Shown here: positions 25,606 through 35,837 of the stretch, piece by piece
How positions within the stretch are numbered: position 1 is the stretch's first letter
How the letters are laid out: every line of letters starts with the position of its first letter
Assembly (NCBI GenBank): GCA_033782935.1
Contig: JAWQEG010000470.1
Location: 496,001-560,000 of the forward strand
Source of the DNA: Petrolisthes cinctipes
Taxonomy: Eukaryota; Arthropoda; Malacostraca; Decapoda; Porcellanidae
Direction of reading: 5' to 3'
DNA: 64,000 bases
Notes under the pieces: generated by a model
Told to the model about the DNA's origin: nothing
Databases searched by the model: none
Seen by the model: the letters and a program-made list of their open reading frames with translations, nothing else
Translations under genes and position numbers: made by a program

Positions 25606-28600
25606 TATCTCAAATTCAGTCCCAAAATACCCGAAAATACGATATTTAGAGGTCCCAGAAGGTATCTGTACATGCCTACTCCGTGTTAGAGTATTTTCAA
25701 AATACAGGCCAAAAACATACTGAAAATCGATCTTTTAAGTGCCCAAAAGTCGATATGTGCATGCATCTTCTGTACCCGTTTATATCTCAAATTCTGGCCC
25801 TAAACACCCGAAAATTCGATATTTTGGGGTCCCAGAAGCGATCTGTACATGCCTACTCCGTGTTAGAGTATTTTCAAAATTCAGGCTCAAAACATGCTGA
25901 AAATCGATATTTTTGGTGCCCAAAGTCAATATGTGCATGTATCTTCTGTACCCGTTTATATCTCAAATTCAGGCTCAAAACACCCGAAAATTCAATATTT
26001 TGGGGTCCCAGAAGCAATCTGTACATGCCTACTCAGTGCTAGAATATTTTCAAAATATAGGCTAAAAACATGCTAAAAATCGATCAAAAAGTCGATATCT
26101 CAAATTCAGTCCCAAAACACCCGAAAATTCGATATTTAGGGGTCCCAGAAGCGATCTGTACATGCCTACTCCGTGTTAGAGTATTTTCAAAATACATGCT
26201 CAAAACATACTGAAAATCGATCTTTTAGGTGCACAAAAGTCGATATGTGCATGCATCTTCAGTACCCGTTTATATCTCAAATTCAGGCTCAAAACACCCG
26301 AAAATTCAATATTTTGGGGTCCCAGAAGCAATCTGTACATGCCTACTCAGTGTTAGAGTATTTTCAAAATTCAGGCCCAAAACATGCTGAAAATCGATAT
26401 TTTTGGTGCCCAAAGTCAATATGTGCATGTATCTTCTGTACCCGTTTATATCTCAAATTCAGGCTCAAAACACCCGAAAATTCAATATTTTGGGGTCCCA
26501 GAAGCAATCTGTACATGCCTACACAGTGCTAGAATATTTTCAAAATATAGGCTAAAAACATGCTAAAAATCGACATTTTAGGTGCCAAAAAGTCGATATC
26601 TCAAATTCAGTCCCAAAACACCCGAAAATTCGATATTTAGAGGTCCCAGAAGGTATCTGTACATCCCTACTCCGTGTTAGAGTATTTTCAAAATACAGGC
26701 CAAAAACATACTGAAAATCGATCTTTTAGGTGCACAAAAGTCGATATGTGCATGCATCTTCAGTACCCGTTTATATCTCAAATTCTGGCCCTAAACACCC
26801 GAAAATTCGATAATTTGGGGTCTCAGAAGCAATCTGTACATGCCTACTCCGTGTTAGAGTATTTTCAAAATACAGGCCCAAAACATGCTGAAAATCGATA
26901 TTTTTGGTGCCCAAAGTCAATATGTGCATGTATCTTCTGTACCCGTTTATATCTCAAATTCAGGCTCAAAACACCCGATAATTCAATATTTTGGGGTCCC
27001 AGAAGCAATCTGTACATGCCTACTCAGTGCTAGACGATTTTCAAAATATAGGCTAAAACATGCTAAAAATCGACATTTTAGGTGCCAAAAAATCGATATC
27101 TCAAATTCAGTCCCAAAACACCCGAATATTCGATATTTAGTGGTCCCAGAAGCGATCAGTACATGCCTACTCCGTGTTAGAGTATTTTCAAAATACAGGC
27201 CAAAAACATACTGAAAATCGATCTTTTAGGTGCACAAAAGTCGATATGTGCATGCATATTCAGTACCCGTTTATATCTCAAATTCTGGCCCTAAACACCC
27301 GAAAATAAAATATTTTGGGGTCCCAGAAGCAATCTGTACATGCCTACTCAGTGTTAGAGTATTTTCAAAATTCAGGCCCAAAACATGATGAATATCGATC
27401 TTTTAGGTGCACAAAAGTCGATATGTGCATGCATCTTCTGTACCCGTTTATATCTCAAATTCTGGCCCTAAACACCAGAAAATTCGATATTTTGGGGTCC
27501 CAGAAGCGATCTGTACATGCCTACTCCGTGTTAGAGTATTTTCAAAATTCAGGCCCAAAACATAATGAAAATCGATATTTTTGGTGCCCAAAGTCAATAT
27601 GTGCATGTATCTTCTGTACCCGTTTATATCTCAAATTCAGGCTCAAAACACCCGAAAATTCAATATTTTGGGGTCCCAGAAGCAATCTGTACATGCCTAC
27701 ACAGTGCTAGAATATTTTCAAAATATAGGCTAAAAACATGCTAAAAATCGACATTTTAAGTGCCAAAAAATCGATATCTCAAATTCAGTCCCAAAACACC
27801 CGAAAATTCGATATTTAGAGGTCCCAGAAGGTATCTGTACATGCCTACTCCGTGTTAGAGTATTTTCAAAATACAGGCCAAAAACATACTGAAAATCGAT
27901 CTTTTAGGTGCCCAAAAGTCGATATGTGCATGCATCTTCTGTACCCGTTTATATCTCAAATTCTGGCCCTAAGCACCCGAAAATTCGATATTTTGGGGTC
28001 CCAGAAGCGATCTGTACATGCCTACTCCGTGTTAGAGTATTTTCAAAATTCAAGTCCAAAACATGCTGAAAATCGATATTTTTGGTGCCCAAAGTCAATA
28101 TGTGCATGTATCTTCTGTACCCGTTTATATCTCAAATTCAGGCTCAAAACACCCGAAAATTCAATATTTTGGGGTCCCAGAAGCAATCTGTACATGCCTA
28201 CTCAGTGCTAGAATATTTTCAAAATATAGGCTAAAAACATGCTAAAAATCGATCTTTTAGGTGCACAAAAGTCGATATGTGCATGCATCTTCAGTACCCG
28301 TTTATATCTCAAATTCAGGCTCAAAACACCCGAAAATTCAATATTTTGGCGTCCCAGAAGCAATCTGTACATGCCTACTCAGTGTTAGAGTATTTTCAAA
28401 ATACAGGCCCAAAACATGCTGAAATTCGATATTTTAGATGCCCAAAGTCAATATGTGCATGTATCTTCTGTACCCGTTTATATCTCAAATTCAGGCTCAA
28501 AACACCCGAAAATTCAATATTTTGGGGTCCCAGAAGCAATCTGTACATGCCTACACAGTGCTAGAATATTTTCAAAATATAAGCTAAAAACATGCTAAAA

Positions 28601-28673
28601 ATCGACATTTTAGGTGCCAAAAAATCGATATCTCAAATTCATTTCCAAAACACCCGAAAATTCGATATTTAGA
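24148..28673 (+). repeat. Array segment 7: tetramer units, trimers, and a C/A' hybrid
   Basis: Units: 678-bp tetramer 24148-24825; B-C1 24826-25149; A-B-C 25150-25650; A-B-C 25651-26140 with an 11-bp loss in C (cgatcaaaaagtcg, near 26085); A'-B-C 26141-26641; A-B-C 26642-27141 (1-bp loss, aggctaaaacatgc); tetramer 27142-27819; A, B, C/A' hybrid, B', C1 27820-28673 (854 bp, which is 1002 minus one 148-bp step). Confidence 0.82.
28200..28349 (+). repeat. C/A' hybrid monomer
   Basis: The monomer starts as class C (gtgctagaatattttc, ataggctaaaaacatg) and, at cgatcttttaggtgc, changes to class A' (acaaaagtcgatatgtgc, catcttcagtaccc). The exchange point is within a run shared by both classes. A step equal to one C monomer length has been lost, so this is a product of exchange between monomers of different class. 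Confidence 0.82.
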
Positions 28674-28850
28674 GGTCCCAGAAGGTATCTGTACATGCCT
28701 ACTTCGTGTTAGAGTATTTTCAAAATACAGGCCAAAAACATACTGAAAATCGATCTTTTAGGTGCCCAAAAGTCGATATGTGCATGCATCTTCTGTACCC
28801 GTTTATATCTCAAATTCTGGCCCTAAACACCCGAAAATTCGATATTTTGG
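28674..28850 (+). repeat. Exemplar class A monomer, 177 bp
   Basis: Class A usually starts ggtcccagaaggtatctg, after a C monomer ending tttaga. Its marks are ggccaaaaacatactg, cgatcttttaggtgcccaa, catgcatcttctg and ctggccctaaacacc. It holds a GCATGC/ATGCAT overlap (gtgcatgcatc) that class B lacks. The half-unit boundary is at 28761 (ggtgccc), giving halves of 87 and 90 bp. At 177 bp it is exactly 59 codons long, which explains why reading frames run through it. Confidence 0.9.
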
Positions 28851-28937
28851 GGTCCCAGAAGCGATCTGTACATGCCTACTCCGTGTTAGAGTATTTTCAA
28901 AATTCAGGCCCAAAACATGCTGAAAATCGATATTTTT
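28851..28937 (+). repeat. First half-unit of a monomer (~87 bp)
   Basis: This half runs from ggtcccagaag to gaaaatcgatattttt. It pairs with the second half at 28938-29026 in the same order: ggtccc/ggtgccc, tgtacatg/tgtgcatg, aaattcaggc/aaattcaggc, caaaaca/caaaaca, gaaaatcgatatttt/gaaaattcaatatttt. By eye roughly two thirds of the bases agree with a few one-base gaps. The monomer is therefore an old dimer of a ~88-bp element. Confidence 0.8.
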
Positions 28938-29026
28938 GGTGCCCAAAGTCAATATGTGCATGTATCTTCTGTACCCGTTTATATCTCAAATTCAGGCTCA
29001 AAACACCCGAAAATTCAATATTTTGG
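28938..29026 (+). repeat. Second half-unit of a monomer (~89 bp)
   Basis: This is the partner of the half-unit at 28851-28937, running from ggtgcccaaag to gaaaattcaatattttgg. Its central part is the segment that class C monomers have lost, so the two halves have not evolved alike. Confidence 0.8.
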
Positions 29027-29174
29027 GGTCCCAGAAGCAATCTGTACATGCCTACTCAGTGCTAGAATATTTTCAAAATATAGGCTAAAAACATGCTAAA
29101 AATAGATCTTTTAGGTGCCAAAAAGTCGATATCTCAAATTCAGTCCCAAAACACCCGAAAATTCGATATTTAGG
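29027..29174 (+). repeat. Exemplar class C2 short monomer, 148 bp
   Basis: Class C starts like the others but has gtgctagaatattttc and ataggctaaaaacatg. In its second half gtcgatat joins directly to ctcaaattcagtccc, so the 29 bp found in class A between the two ATAT copies are absent. C2 is marked by aaaaagtcgatatc and, before an A' monomer, usually by the end tttaggggtccc. It contains an EcoRV site (GATATC, 29128-29133) that A and B lack. This copy has the private variant tagatctttt in place of cgatctttt. The TAG in gtgctag ends the reading frames that run through A and B. Confidence 0.9.
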
Positions 29175-29351
29175 GGTCCCAGAAGCGATCTGTACATGCC
29201 TACTCCGTGTTAGAGTGTTTTCAAAATACATGCTGAAAACATACTGAAAATCGATCTTTTAGGTGCACAAAAGTCGATATGTGCATGCATCTTCAGTACC
29301 CGTTTATATCTCAAATTCAGGCTCAAAACACCCGAAAATTCAATATTTTGA
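29175..29351 (+). repeat. Exemplar class A' monomer, 177 bp
   Basis: A' is the second version of A. It is marked by atacatgct followed by aaaacatac (usually atgctcaaaac; here atgctgaaaac), gtgcacaaaagtcg, catcttcagtaccc and caggctcaaaacaccc. In its second half it resembles B (caggctc) rather than A (ctggccc), so it may have arisen by exchange between A-type and B-type monomers; that last point is inference. Confidence 0.87.
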
Positions 29352-29529
29352 GGTCCCAGAAGCAATCTGTACATGCCTACTCAGTGTTAGAGTATTTTCA
29401 AAATACAGGCCCAAAACATGCTGAAAATCGATAATTTAGATGCCCAAAGTCAATATGTGCATGTATCTTCTGTACCCGTTTATATCTCAAATTCAGGCTC
29501 AAAAAACACCCGAAAATTCAATATTTTGG
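29352..29529 (+). repeat. Exemplar class B' monomer (176 bp type, 178 bp here)
   Basis: B' differs from B mainly by acaggcccaaaacatg and by attttagatgcccaaag in place of tttttggtgcccaaag. This copy reads ataatttagatg and has two extra A bases near 29500, giving 178 bp. B' is usually followed by a C1 monomer that begins with cctacacagtgctag, whereas B is usually followed by cctactcagtgctag. Confidence 0.87.
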
Positions 29530-29677
29530 GGTCCCAGAAGCAATCTGTACATGCCTACACAGTGCTAGAATACTTTCAAAATATAGGCTAAAAACATGCT
29601 GAAAATCGATATTTTAGGTGCCAAAAAATCGATATCTCAAATTCAGTCCCAAAACACCCGAAAATTCGATATTTAGA
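29530..29677 (+). repeat. Exemplar class C1 short monomer, 148 bp
   Basis: C1 shares the 29-bp deletion with C2 but carries aaaaaatcgatatc, the end tttagaggtccc, and mostly cgacatttt (here cgatatttt). It is usually followed by an A monomer starting gaaggtatctg. Its EcoRV site is at 29631-29636, 503 bp after the one in the preceding C2. Because both C types carry the same deletion, the deletion came before the 501-bp trimer was doubled. Confidence 0.87.
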
Positions 29678-31177
29678 GGTCCCAGAAGGTATCTGTACAT
29701 GCCTACTCCGTGTTAGAGTATTTTCAAAATACAGGCCAAAAACATACTGAAAATCGATCTTTTAGGTGCCCAAAAGTCGATATGTGCATGCATCTTCTGT
29801 ACCCGTTTATATCTCAAATTCTGGCCCTAAACACCCGAAAATTCGATATTTTGGGGTCCCAGAAGCGATCTGTACATGCCTACTCCGTGTTAGAGTATTT
29901 TCAAAATTCAGGCCCAAAACATGCTGAAAATCGATATTTTTGGTGCCCAAAGTCAATATGTGCATGTATCTTCTGTACCCGTTTATATCTCAAATTCAGG
30001 CTCAAAACACCCGAAAATTCAATATTTTGGGGTCCCAGAAGCAATCTGTACATGCCTACTCAGTGCTAGAATATTTTCAAAATATAGGCTAAAAACATGC
30101 TAAAAATAGATCTTTTAGGTGCCAAAAAGTCGATATCTCAAATTCAGTCCCAAAACACCCGAAAATTCGATATTTAGAGGTCCCAGAAGGTATCTGTACA
30201 TGCTTACTCCGTGTTAGAGTATTTTCAAAATACAGGCCAAAAACATACTAAATCGATCTTTTAGGTGCCCAAAAGTCGATATGTGCATGCATCTTCTGTA
30301 CCCGTTTATATCTCAAATTCTGGCCCTAAACACCCGAAAATTCGATATTTTGGGGTCCCAGAAGCGATCTGTACATGCCTACTCCGTGTTACAGTATTTT
30401 CAAAATTCAGGCCCAAAACATGCTGAAAATCGATATTTTTGGTGCCCAAAGTCAATATGTGCATGTATCTTCTGTACCCGTTTATATCTCAAATTCAGGC
30501 TTAAAACACCCGAAAATTCAATATTTTGGGGTCCCAGAAGCAATCTGTACATGCCTACTCCGTGCTAGAATATTTTCAAAATATAGGCTAAAAACATGCT
30601 AAAAATCGATCTTTTAGGTGCCAAAAAGTCGATATCTCAAATTCAGACCCAAAACACCCGAAAATTCGATATTTAGGGGTCCCAGAAGCGATCTGTACAT
30701 GCCTACTCCGTGTTAGAGTATTTTCAAAATACATGCTCAAAACATACTGAAAATCGATCTTTTAGGTGCACAAAAGTCGATATGTGCATGCATATTCAGT
30801 ACCCGTTTATATCTCAAATTCAGGCTCAAAACACCCGAAAATTCAATATTTTGGGGTCCCAGAAGCAATCTGTACATGCCTACTCAGTGTTAGAGTATTT
30901 TCAAAATACAGGCCCAAAACATGCTGAAAATCGATATTTTAGATGCCCAAAGTCAATATGTGCATGTATCTTCTGTACCCGTTTATAACTCAAATTCAGG
31001 CTCAAAACACCCGAAAATTCAATATTTTGGGGTCCCAGAAGCAATCTGTACATGCCTACACAGTGCTCGAATATTTTCAAAATATAGGCTAAAAACATGC
31101 TAAAATCGATATTATAGGTGCCAAAAAATCGATATCTCAAATTTAGTCCCATACCACCCGAAAATTCGATATTTAGA

Positions 31178-34100
31178 GGTCCCAGAAGGTATCTGTACAT
31201 GCCTATTCCGTGTTAGAGTATTTTCAAAATACAGGCCAACAACATACTGAAAATCGATCTTTTAGGTGCCCAAAAGTCGATATGTGCATGCATCTTTTGT
31301 ACCCGTTTATATCTCAAATTCTGGCCCTAAACACCCGAAAATTCGATATTTTGGGGTCCCAGAAGCGATCTGTACATGCCTACTCCGTGTTAGAGTATTT
31401 TCAAAATTCAGGCCCAAAACATGCTGAAAATCGATATTTTTGGTGCCCAAAGTCAATATGTGCATGTATCTTCTGTACCCGTTTATATCTCAAATTCAGG
31501 CTCAAAACACCCGAAAATTCAATATTTTTGGGTCCCAGAAGCAATCTGTACAGTGCTAGAATATTTTCAAAATATAGGCTAAAAACATGCTAAAAATCGA
31601 TCTTTTAGGTGCCAAAAAGTCGATATCTCAAATTCAGTTCCAAAACACTCGAAAATTCGATATTTAGGGGTCCTAGAAGCGATCTGTACATGCCTACTCC
31701 GTGTTAGAGTATTTTCAAAATACATGCTCAAAACATACTGAAAATCGATCTTTTAGGTGCACAAAAGTCGATATGTGCATGCATCTTCAGTACCCGTTTA
31801 TATCTCAAATTCAGGCTCAAAACACCCGAAAATTCGATATTTTGGGGTCCCAGAAGCGATCTGTACATGCTTACTCCGTGTTAGAGTATTTTCAAAATTC
31901 AGGCCCAAAACATGCTGAAAATCGATATTTTTGGTGCCCAAAATCAATATGTGCATGTATCTTCTGTACCCGTTTATATCTCAAATTCAGGCTCAAAACA
32001 CCCGAAAATTCAATATTTTGGGGTCCCAGAAGCAATCTGTACATGCCTACTCAGTGCTAAAATATTTTCAAAATACATGCTCAAAACATACTGAAAATCG
32101 ATCTTTTAGGTGCACAAAAGTCGATATGTGCATGCATATTCAGTACCCTTTTATATCTCAAATTCAGGCTCAAAACACCCGAAAATTCAATATTTTGGGG
32201 TCCCAGAAGCAATCTGTACTCAGAGTTAGAATATTTTCAAAATATAGGCTAAAAACATGCTAAAAATCGATCTTTTAGGTGCCAAAAAGTCGATATCTCA
32301 AATTCAGTCCCAAAACACCCGAAAATTCGATATTTAGGGGTCCCAGAAGCGATCTGTACATGCCTACTCCGTGTTAGAGTATTTTCAAAATACATGCTCA
32401 AAACATACTGAAAATCGATCTTTTAGGTGCACAAAAGTCGATTTGTGCATGCATATTCAGTACCCGTTAATATCTCAAATTCAGGCTCAAAACACCCGAA
32501 AATTCAATATTTTGGGGTCCCAGAAGCAATCTGTACTCAGAGTTAGAGTATTTTCAAAATACAGGCCCAAAACATGCTGAGAATCGATATTTTAGATGCC
32601 CAAAGTCAATATGTGCATGTATCTTCTGTACCCGTTTATATCTCAAATTCAGGCTCAAAACACCCGAAAATTCAATATTTTGGGGTCCCAGAAGCAATCA
32701 GTACATGCCTACACAGTGCTAGAATATTTTCAAAATATAGGCTAAAAACATGCTAAAAATCGATATTACAGGTGCCAAAAAATCGATATCTCAAATTCAG
32801 TCCCATACCACCCGAAAATTCGATATTTAGAGGTCCCAGAAGGTATCTGTACATGCCTACTCCGTGTTAGAGTTTTTTCAAAATACAGGCCAAAAACATA
32901 CTGAAAATCGATCTTTTAGGTGCCCAAAAGTCGATATGTGCATGCATCTTCTGTACCCGTTTATATCTCAAATTCAGGCCCTAAACACCCGAAAATTCGA
33001 TATTTAGGGGTCCCAGAAGCGATCTGTACATGCCTACTCCTTGTTAGAGTATTTTCAAAATACATGCTCAAAACATATTGAAAATCGATCTTTTAGGTGC
33101 ACAAAAGTCGATATGTGCATGCATCTTCAGTACCCGTTTATATCTCAAATTCAGGCTCAAAACACCCGAAAATTCGATATTTTGGGGTCCCAGAAGCGAT
33201 CTGTACATGCCTACTCCGTGTTAGAGTATTTTCAAAATTCATGCCCAAAACATGCTGAAAATCGATATTTTTGGTGCCCAAAGTCAATATGTGAATGTAT
33301 CTTCTGTACCCGTTTATATCTCAAATTCAGGCTTAAAACACCCGAAAATTCAATATTTTGGGGTCCCAGAAGCAATCTGTACATGCCTACTCAGTGCTAG
33401 AATATTTTCAAAATATAGGCTAAAAACATGCTAAAAATCGATCTTTTAGGTGCCAAAAAGTCGATATCTCAAATTCAGTCCCAAAACACCCGAAAATTCG
33501 ATATTTAGGGGTCCCAGAATCCATCTGTACATGCCTACTCCGTGTTAGAGTATTTTCAAAATACATGCTCAAAACATACTGAAAATCGATCTTTTAGGTG
33601 CACAAAAGTCGATATGTGCATGCATCTTCAGTACCCGTTTATATCTCAAATTCAGGCTCGAAACACCCGAAAATTCAATATTTTGGGGTCCCAGAAGCAA
33701 TCTGTACATGCCTACTCAGTGTTAGAGTATTTTCAAAATACAGGCCCAAAACATGCTGAAAATCGATATTTTAGATGCCCAAAGTCAATATGTGCATGTA
33801 TCTTCTGTACCCGTTTATATCTCAAATTCAGGCTCAAAACACCCAAAAATTCAATATTTTGGGGTCCCAGAAGCAATCTGTACATGCCTACACAGTGCTA
33901 GAATATTTTCAAAATATAGGCTAAAAACATGCTAAAAATCGACATTTTACGTGCCAAAAAATCGATATATCAAATTCAGTCCCAAAACACCCAAAAATTC
34001 GATATTTTGGGGTCCCAGAAGCGATCTGTACATGCCTACTCCGTGTTAGAGTATTTTCAAAGTTCAGGCCCAAAACATGCTGAAAATCAATATTTTTGGT

Positions 34101-35758
34101 GCCCAAAGTCAATATGTGCATGTATCTTCTGTACCCGTTTATATCTCAAATTCAGGCTCAAAACACCCGAAAATTCAATATTTTGGGGTCCCAGAAGCAA
34201 TCTGTACATGCCAACTCAGTGCTAGAATATTTTCAAAATATAGGCTAAAAACATGCTAAAAATCGATTTTTCTAGGTGCCAAAAAGTCGATATCTCAAAT
34301 TCAGTCCCAAAACACCCGAAAATTCGATATTTAGGGGTCCCAAAAGCAATCTGTACATGCCTACTCCGTGTTAGAGTGTTTTCAAAATACAGGCCCAAAA
34401 CATGCTGAAAATCGATATTTTAGATGCCCAAAGTCAATATGTGCATGTATCTTCTGTACCCGTTTATATCTCAAATTCAGGCTCAAAACACCCGAAAATT
34501 CAATATTTTGGGGTCCCAGAAGCAATCTGTACATGCCTACACAGTGCTAGAATATTTTCAAAATATAGGCTAAAAACATGCTAAAAATCGACATTTTAGG
34601 TGCCAAAAAATCGATATCTCAAATTCAGTCCCAAAACACCCGAAAATTCGATATTTAGAGGTCCCAGAAGGTATCTGTACATGCCTACTCCGTGTTAGAG
34701 TATTTTCAAAATACAGGCCAAAAACATACTGAAAATCGATCTTTTAGGTGCCCAAAAGTCGATATGTGCATGCATCTTCTGTACCCGTTTATATCTCAAA
34801 TTCTGGCCCTAAACACCCGAAAATTCGATATTTAGGGGCCCCAGAAGCGATCTGTACATGCCTACTCCGTGTTAGAGTATTTTCAAAATTCAGGCCCAAA
34901 ACATGCTGAAAATCGATATTTTTGGTGCCCAAAGTCAATATGTGCATGTATCTTCTGTACCCGTTTATATCTCAAATTCAGGCTCAAAACACCCGAAAAT
35001 TCAATATTTTGGGGTCCCAGAAGCAATCTGTACATGCCAACTCAGTGCTAGAATATTTTCAAAATATAGGCTAAAAACATGCTAAAAATCGATCTTTTAG
35101 GTGCCAAAAAGTCGATATCTCAAATTCAGTCCCAAAACACCCGAAAATTCGATATTTAGGGGTCCCAGAAGCAATCTGTACATGCCTACTCAGTGTTAGA
35201 GTATTTTCAAAATACAGGCCCAAAACATGCTGAAAATCGATATTTTAGATGCCCAAAGTCAATATGTGCATGTATCTTCTGTACCCGTTTATATCTCAAA
35301 TTCAGGCTCAAAACACCCGAAAATTCAATATTTTGGGGTCCCAGAAGCAATCTGTACATGCCTACTCAGTGTTAGAGTATTTTCAAAATACAGGTCCAAA
35401 ACATGCTGAAAATCGATATTTTAGATGCCCAAAGTCAATATGTGCATGTATCTTCTTTACCCGTTTATATCTCAAATTCAGGCTCAAAACACCCGAAAAT
35501 TCAATATTTTGGGGTCCCAGAAGCAATCTGTACATGCCTACACAGTGCTAGAATATTTTCAAAATATAGGCTAAAAACATGCTAAAAATCGACATTTTAG
35601 GTGCCAAAAAATCGATATCTCAAATACAGTCCCAAAACACCCGAAAATTCGATATTTAGAGGTCCCAGAAGGTATCTGTACATGCCTACTCCGTGTTAGA
35701 GTATTTTCAAAATACAGGCCTAAAACATGCTCAAAATCGATCTTTTAGGTGCCCAAAA
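31178..35758 (+). repeat. Array segment 9: contains first copy of the 4.3-kb duplication
   Basis: Unit starts: A 31178, B, C lacking 10 bp; A' 31669, B 31846, C/A' hybrid 32022, C2 lacking 8 bp 32199; A' 32339, B' lacking 8 bp 32516, C1 32684; A/C hybrid 32832; A'-B-C2 33009; A' 33510, B' 33687, C1 with A-type end 33863; B 34011, C2 34187 (gatttttctagg, one extra base); B' 34336, C1 34512; A-B-C 34660; B' 35161; B' 35337; C1 35513; then an A monomer at 35661 that switches class at about 35758. The 8-bp loss reads ctgtactcagagttag. Confidence 0.82.
31452..35758 (+). repeat. 4.3-kb tandem duplication, copy 1 (4307 bp)
   Basis: The copy starts inside a B monomer at gtcaatatgtgc. It matches the sequence from 35759 on, with an offset of 4307, then 4301, then 4153 as copy 2 loses 6 and 148 bp. 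Shared private marks: the C/A' hybrid, two ctgtactcagagttag-type deletions, cataccaccc, attcatgcccaaaac, the changed start of A' (ccatctgtacatg), catgccaactcag, gatttttctagg and cttctttacccg. Confidence 0.9.
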
Positions 35759-35837
35759 GTCAATATGTGCATGTATCTTCTGTACCCGTTTATATCTCAA
35801 ATTCAGGCTCAAAACACCCGAAAATTCAATATTTTTG
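35661..35837 (+). repeat. A/B chimeric monomer at the 4.3-kb duplication joint
   Basis: The front is class A (aggcctaaaacatgctc, cgatcttttaggtgcccaa) and from agtcaatatgtgcatg on it is class B. In copy 2 the same front (39814 on, aggcctaaaacatgctc) continues as class A (aagtcgatatgtgcatgc) instead. This gives the breakpoint to within the shared string gcccaaa-agtc near 35751-35761. Confidence 0.87.

Larger units (their letters stand above)
28851..29026 (+). repeat. Exemplar class B monomer, 176 bp
   Basis: Class B begins ggtcccagaagcgatctg and carries caggcccaaaacatgctg, tttttggtgcccaaagtcaa and catgtatcttctg. It differs from A by about one base in length and many substitutions. Its two halves (28851-28937 and 28938-29026) align with each other over their whole length, so this is the best monomer for seeing the internal duplication. 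Hand count gives 69 G+C in a typical 176-bp B monomer, about 39%. Confidence 0.9.
28674..29677 (+). repeat. Exemplar six-monomer higher-order repeat (A-B-C2-A'-B'-C1)
   Basis: This is the cleanest copy of the full period: A 28674-28850, B 28851-29026, C2 29027-29174, A' 29175-29351, B' 29352-29529, C1 29530-29677. It is 1004 bp, two longer than the 1002-bp sum of class lengths because an A-run near 29500 has two extra bases. The next A starts at 29678. The A-B-C2 block at 29678-30178 repeats 28674-29174 almost exactly, including the rare variant aaaaatagatctttt in C (near 29098 and 30102). The two 501-bp halves of this unit are themselves related, so the hexamer is a diverged duplication of a trimer. 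Confidence 0.9.
28674..31177 (+). repeat. Array segment 8: cleanest HOR organisation
   Basis: This holds the exemplar 1004-bp hexamer (28674-29677), then A-B-C 29678-30178, A-B-C 30179-30677 (2-bp loss in A, catactaaatcg) and A'-B'-C1 30678-31177 (1-bp loss, variants cgatattatagg and cataccaccc). The order A-B-C, A'-B'-C1, A-B-C, A-B-C, A'-B'-C1 shows the two trimer versions mostly alternating but not strictly. Confidence 0.87.

Noticed and set aside
28821..28827. Plant-type telomere heptamer CCCTAAA in A monomers, and TTTAGGG in some C-to-A' joints (29169-29175)
   Set aside because: Only single copies occur, in opposite directions and never in tandem. They are parts of the monomer sequence. 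A subtelomeric location cannot be claimed from them.
28674..29677. CENP-B box
   Set aside because: I compared the box pattern TTCGnnnnAnnCGGG with both strands. The nearest place is the reverse strand of aaacacccgaaaattcgat, which has CGGG but only ATCG at one base off the needed spacing, so it does not match.
28674..29677. Promoter-like TATA strings (tttatatctc) and possible replication origin motifs
   Set aside because: They are in nearly every full-length monomer as part of an AT-rich repeat; nothing sets one copy apart and no transcript evidence is available.
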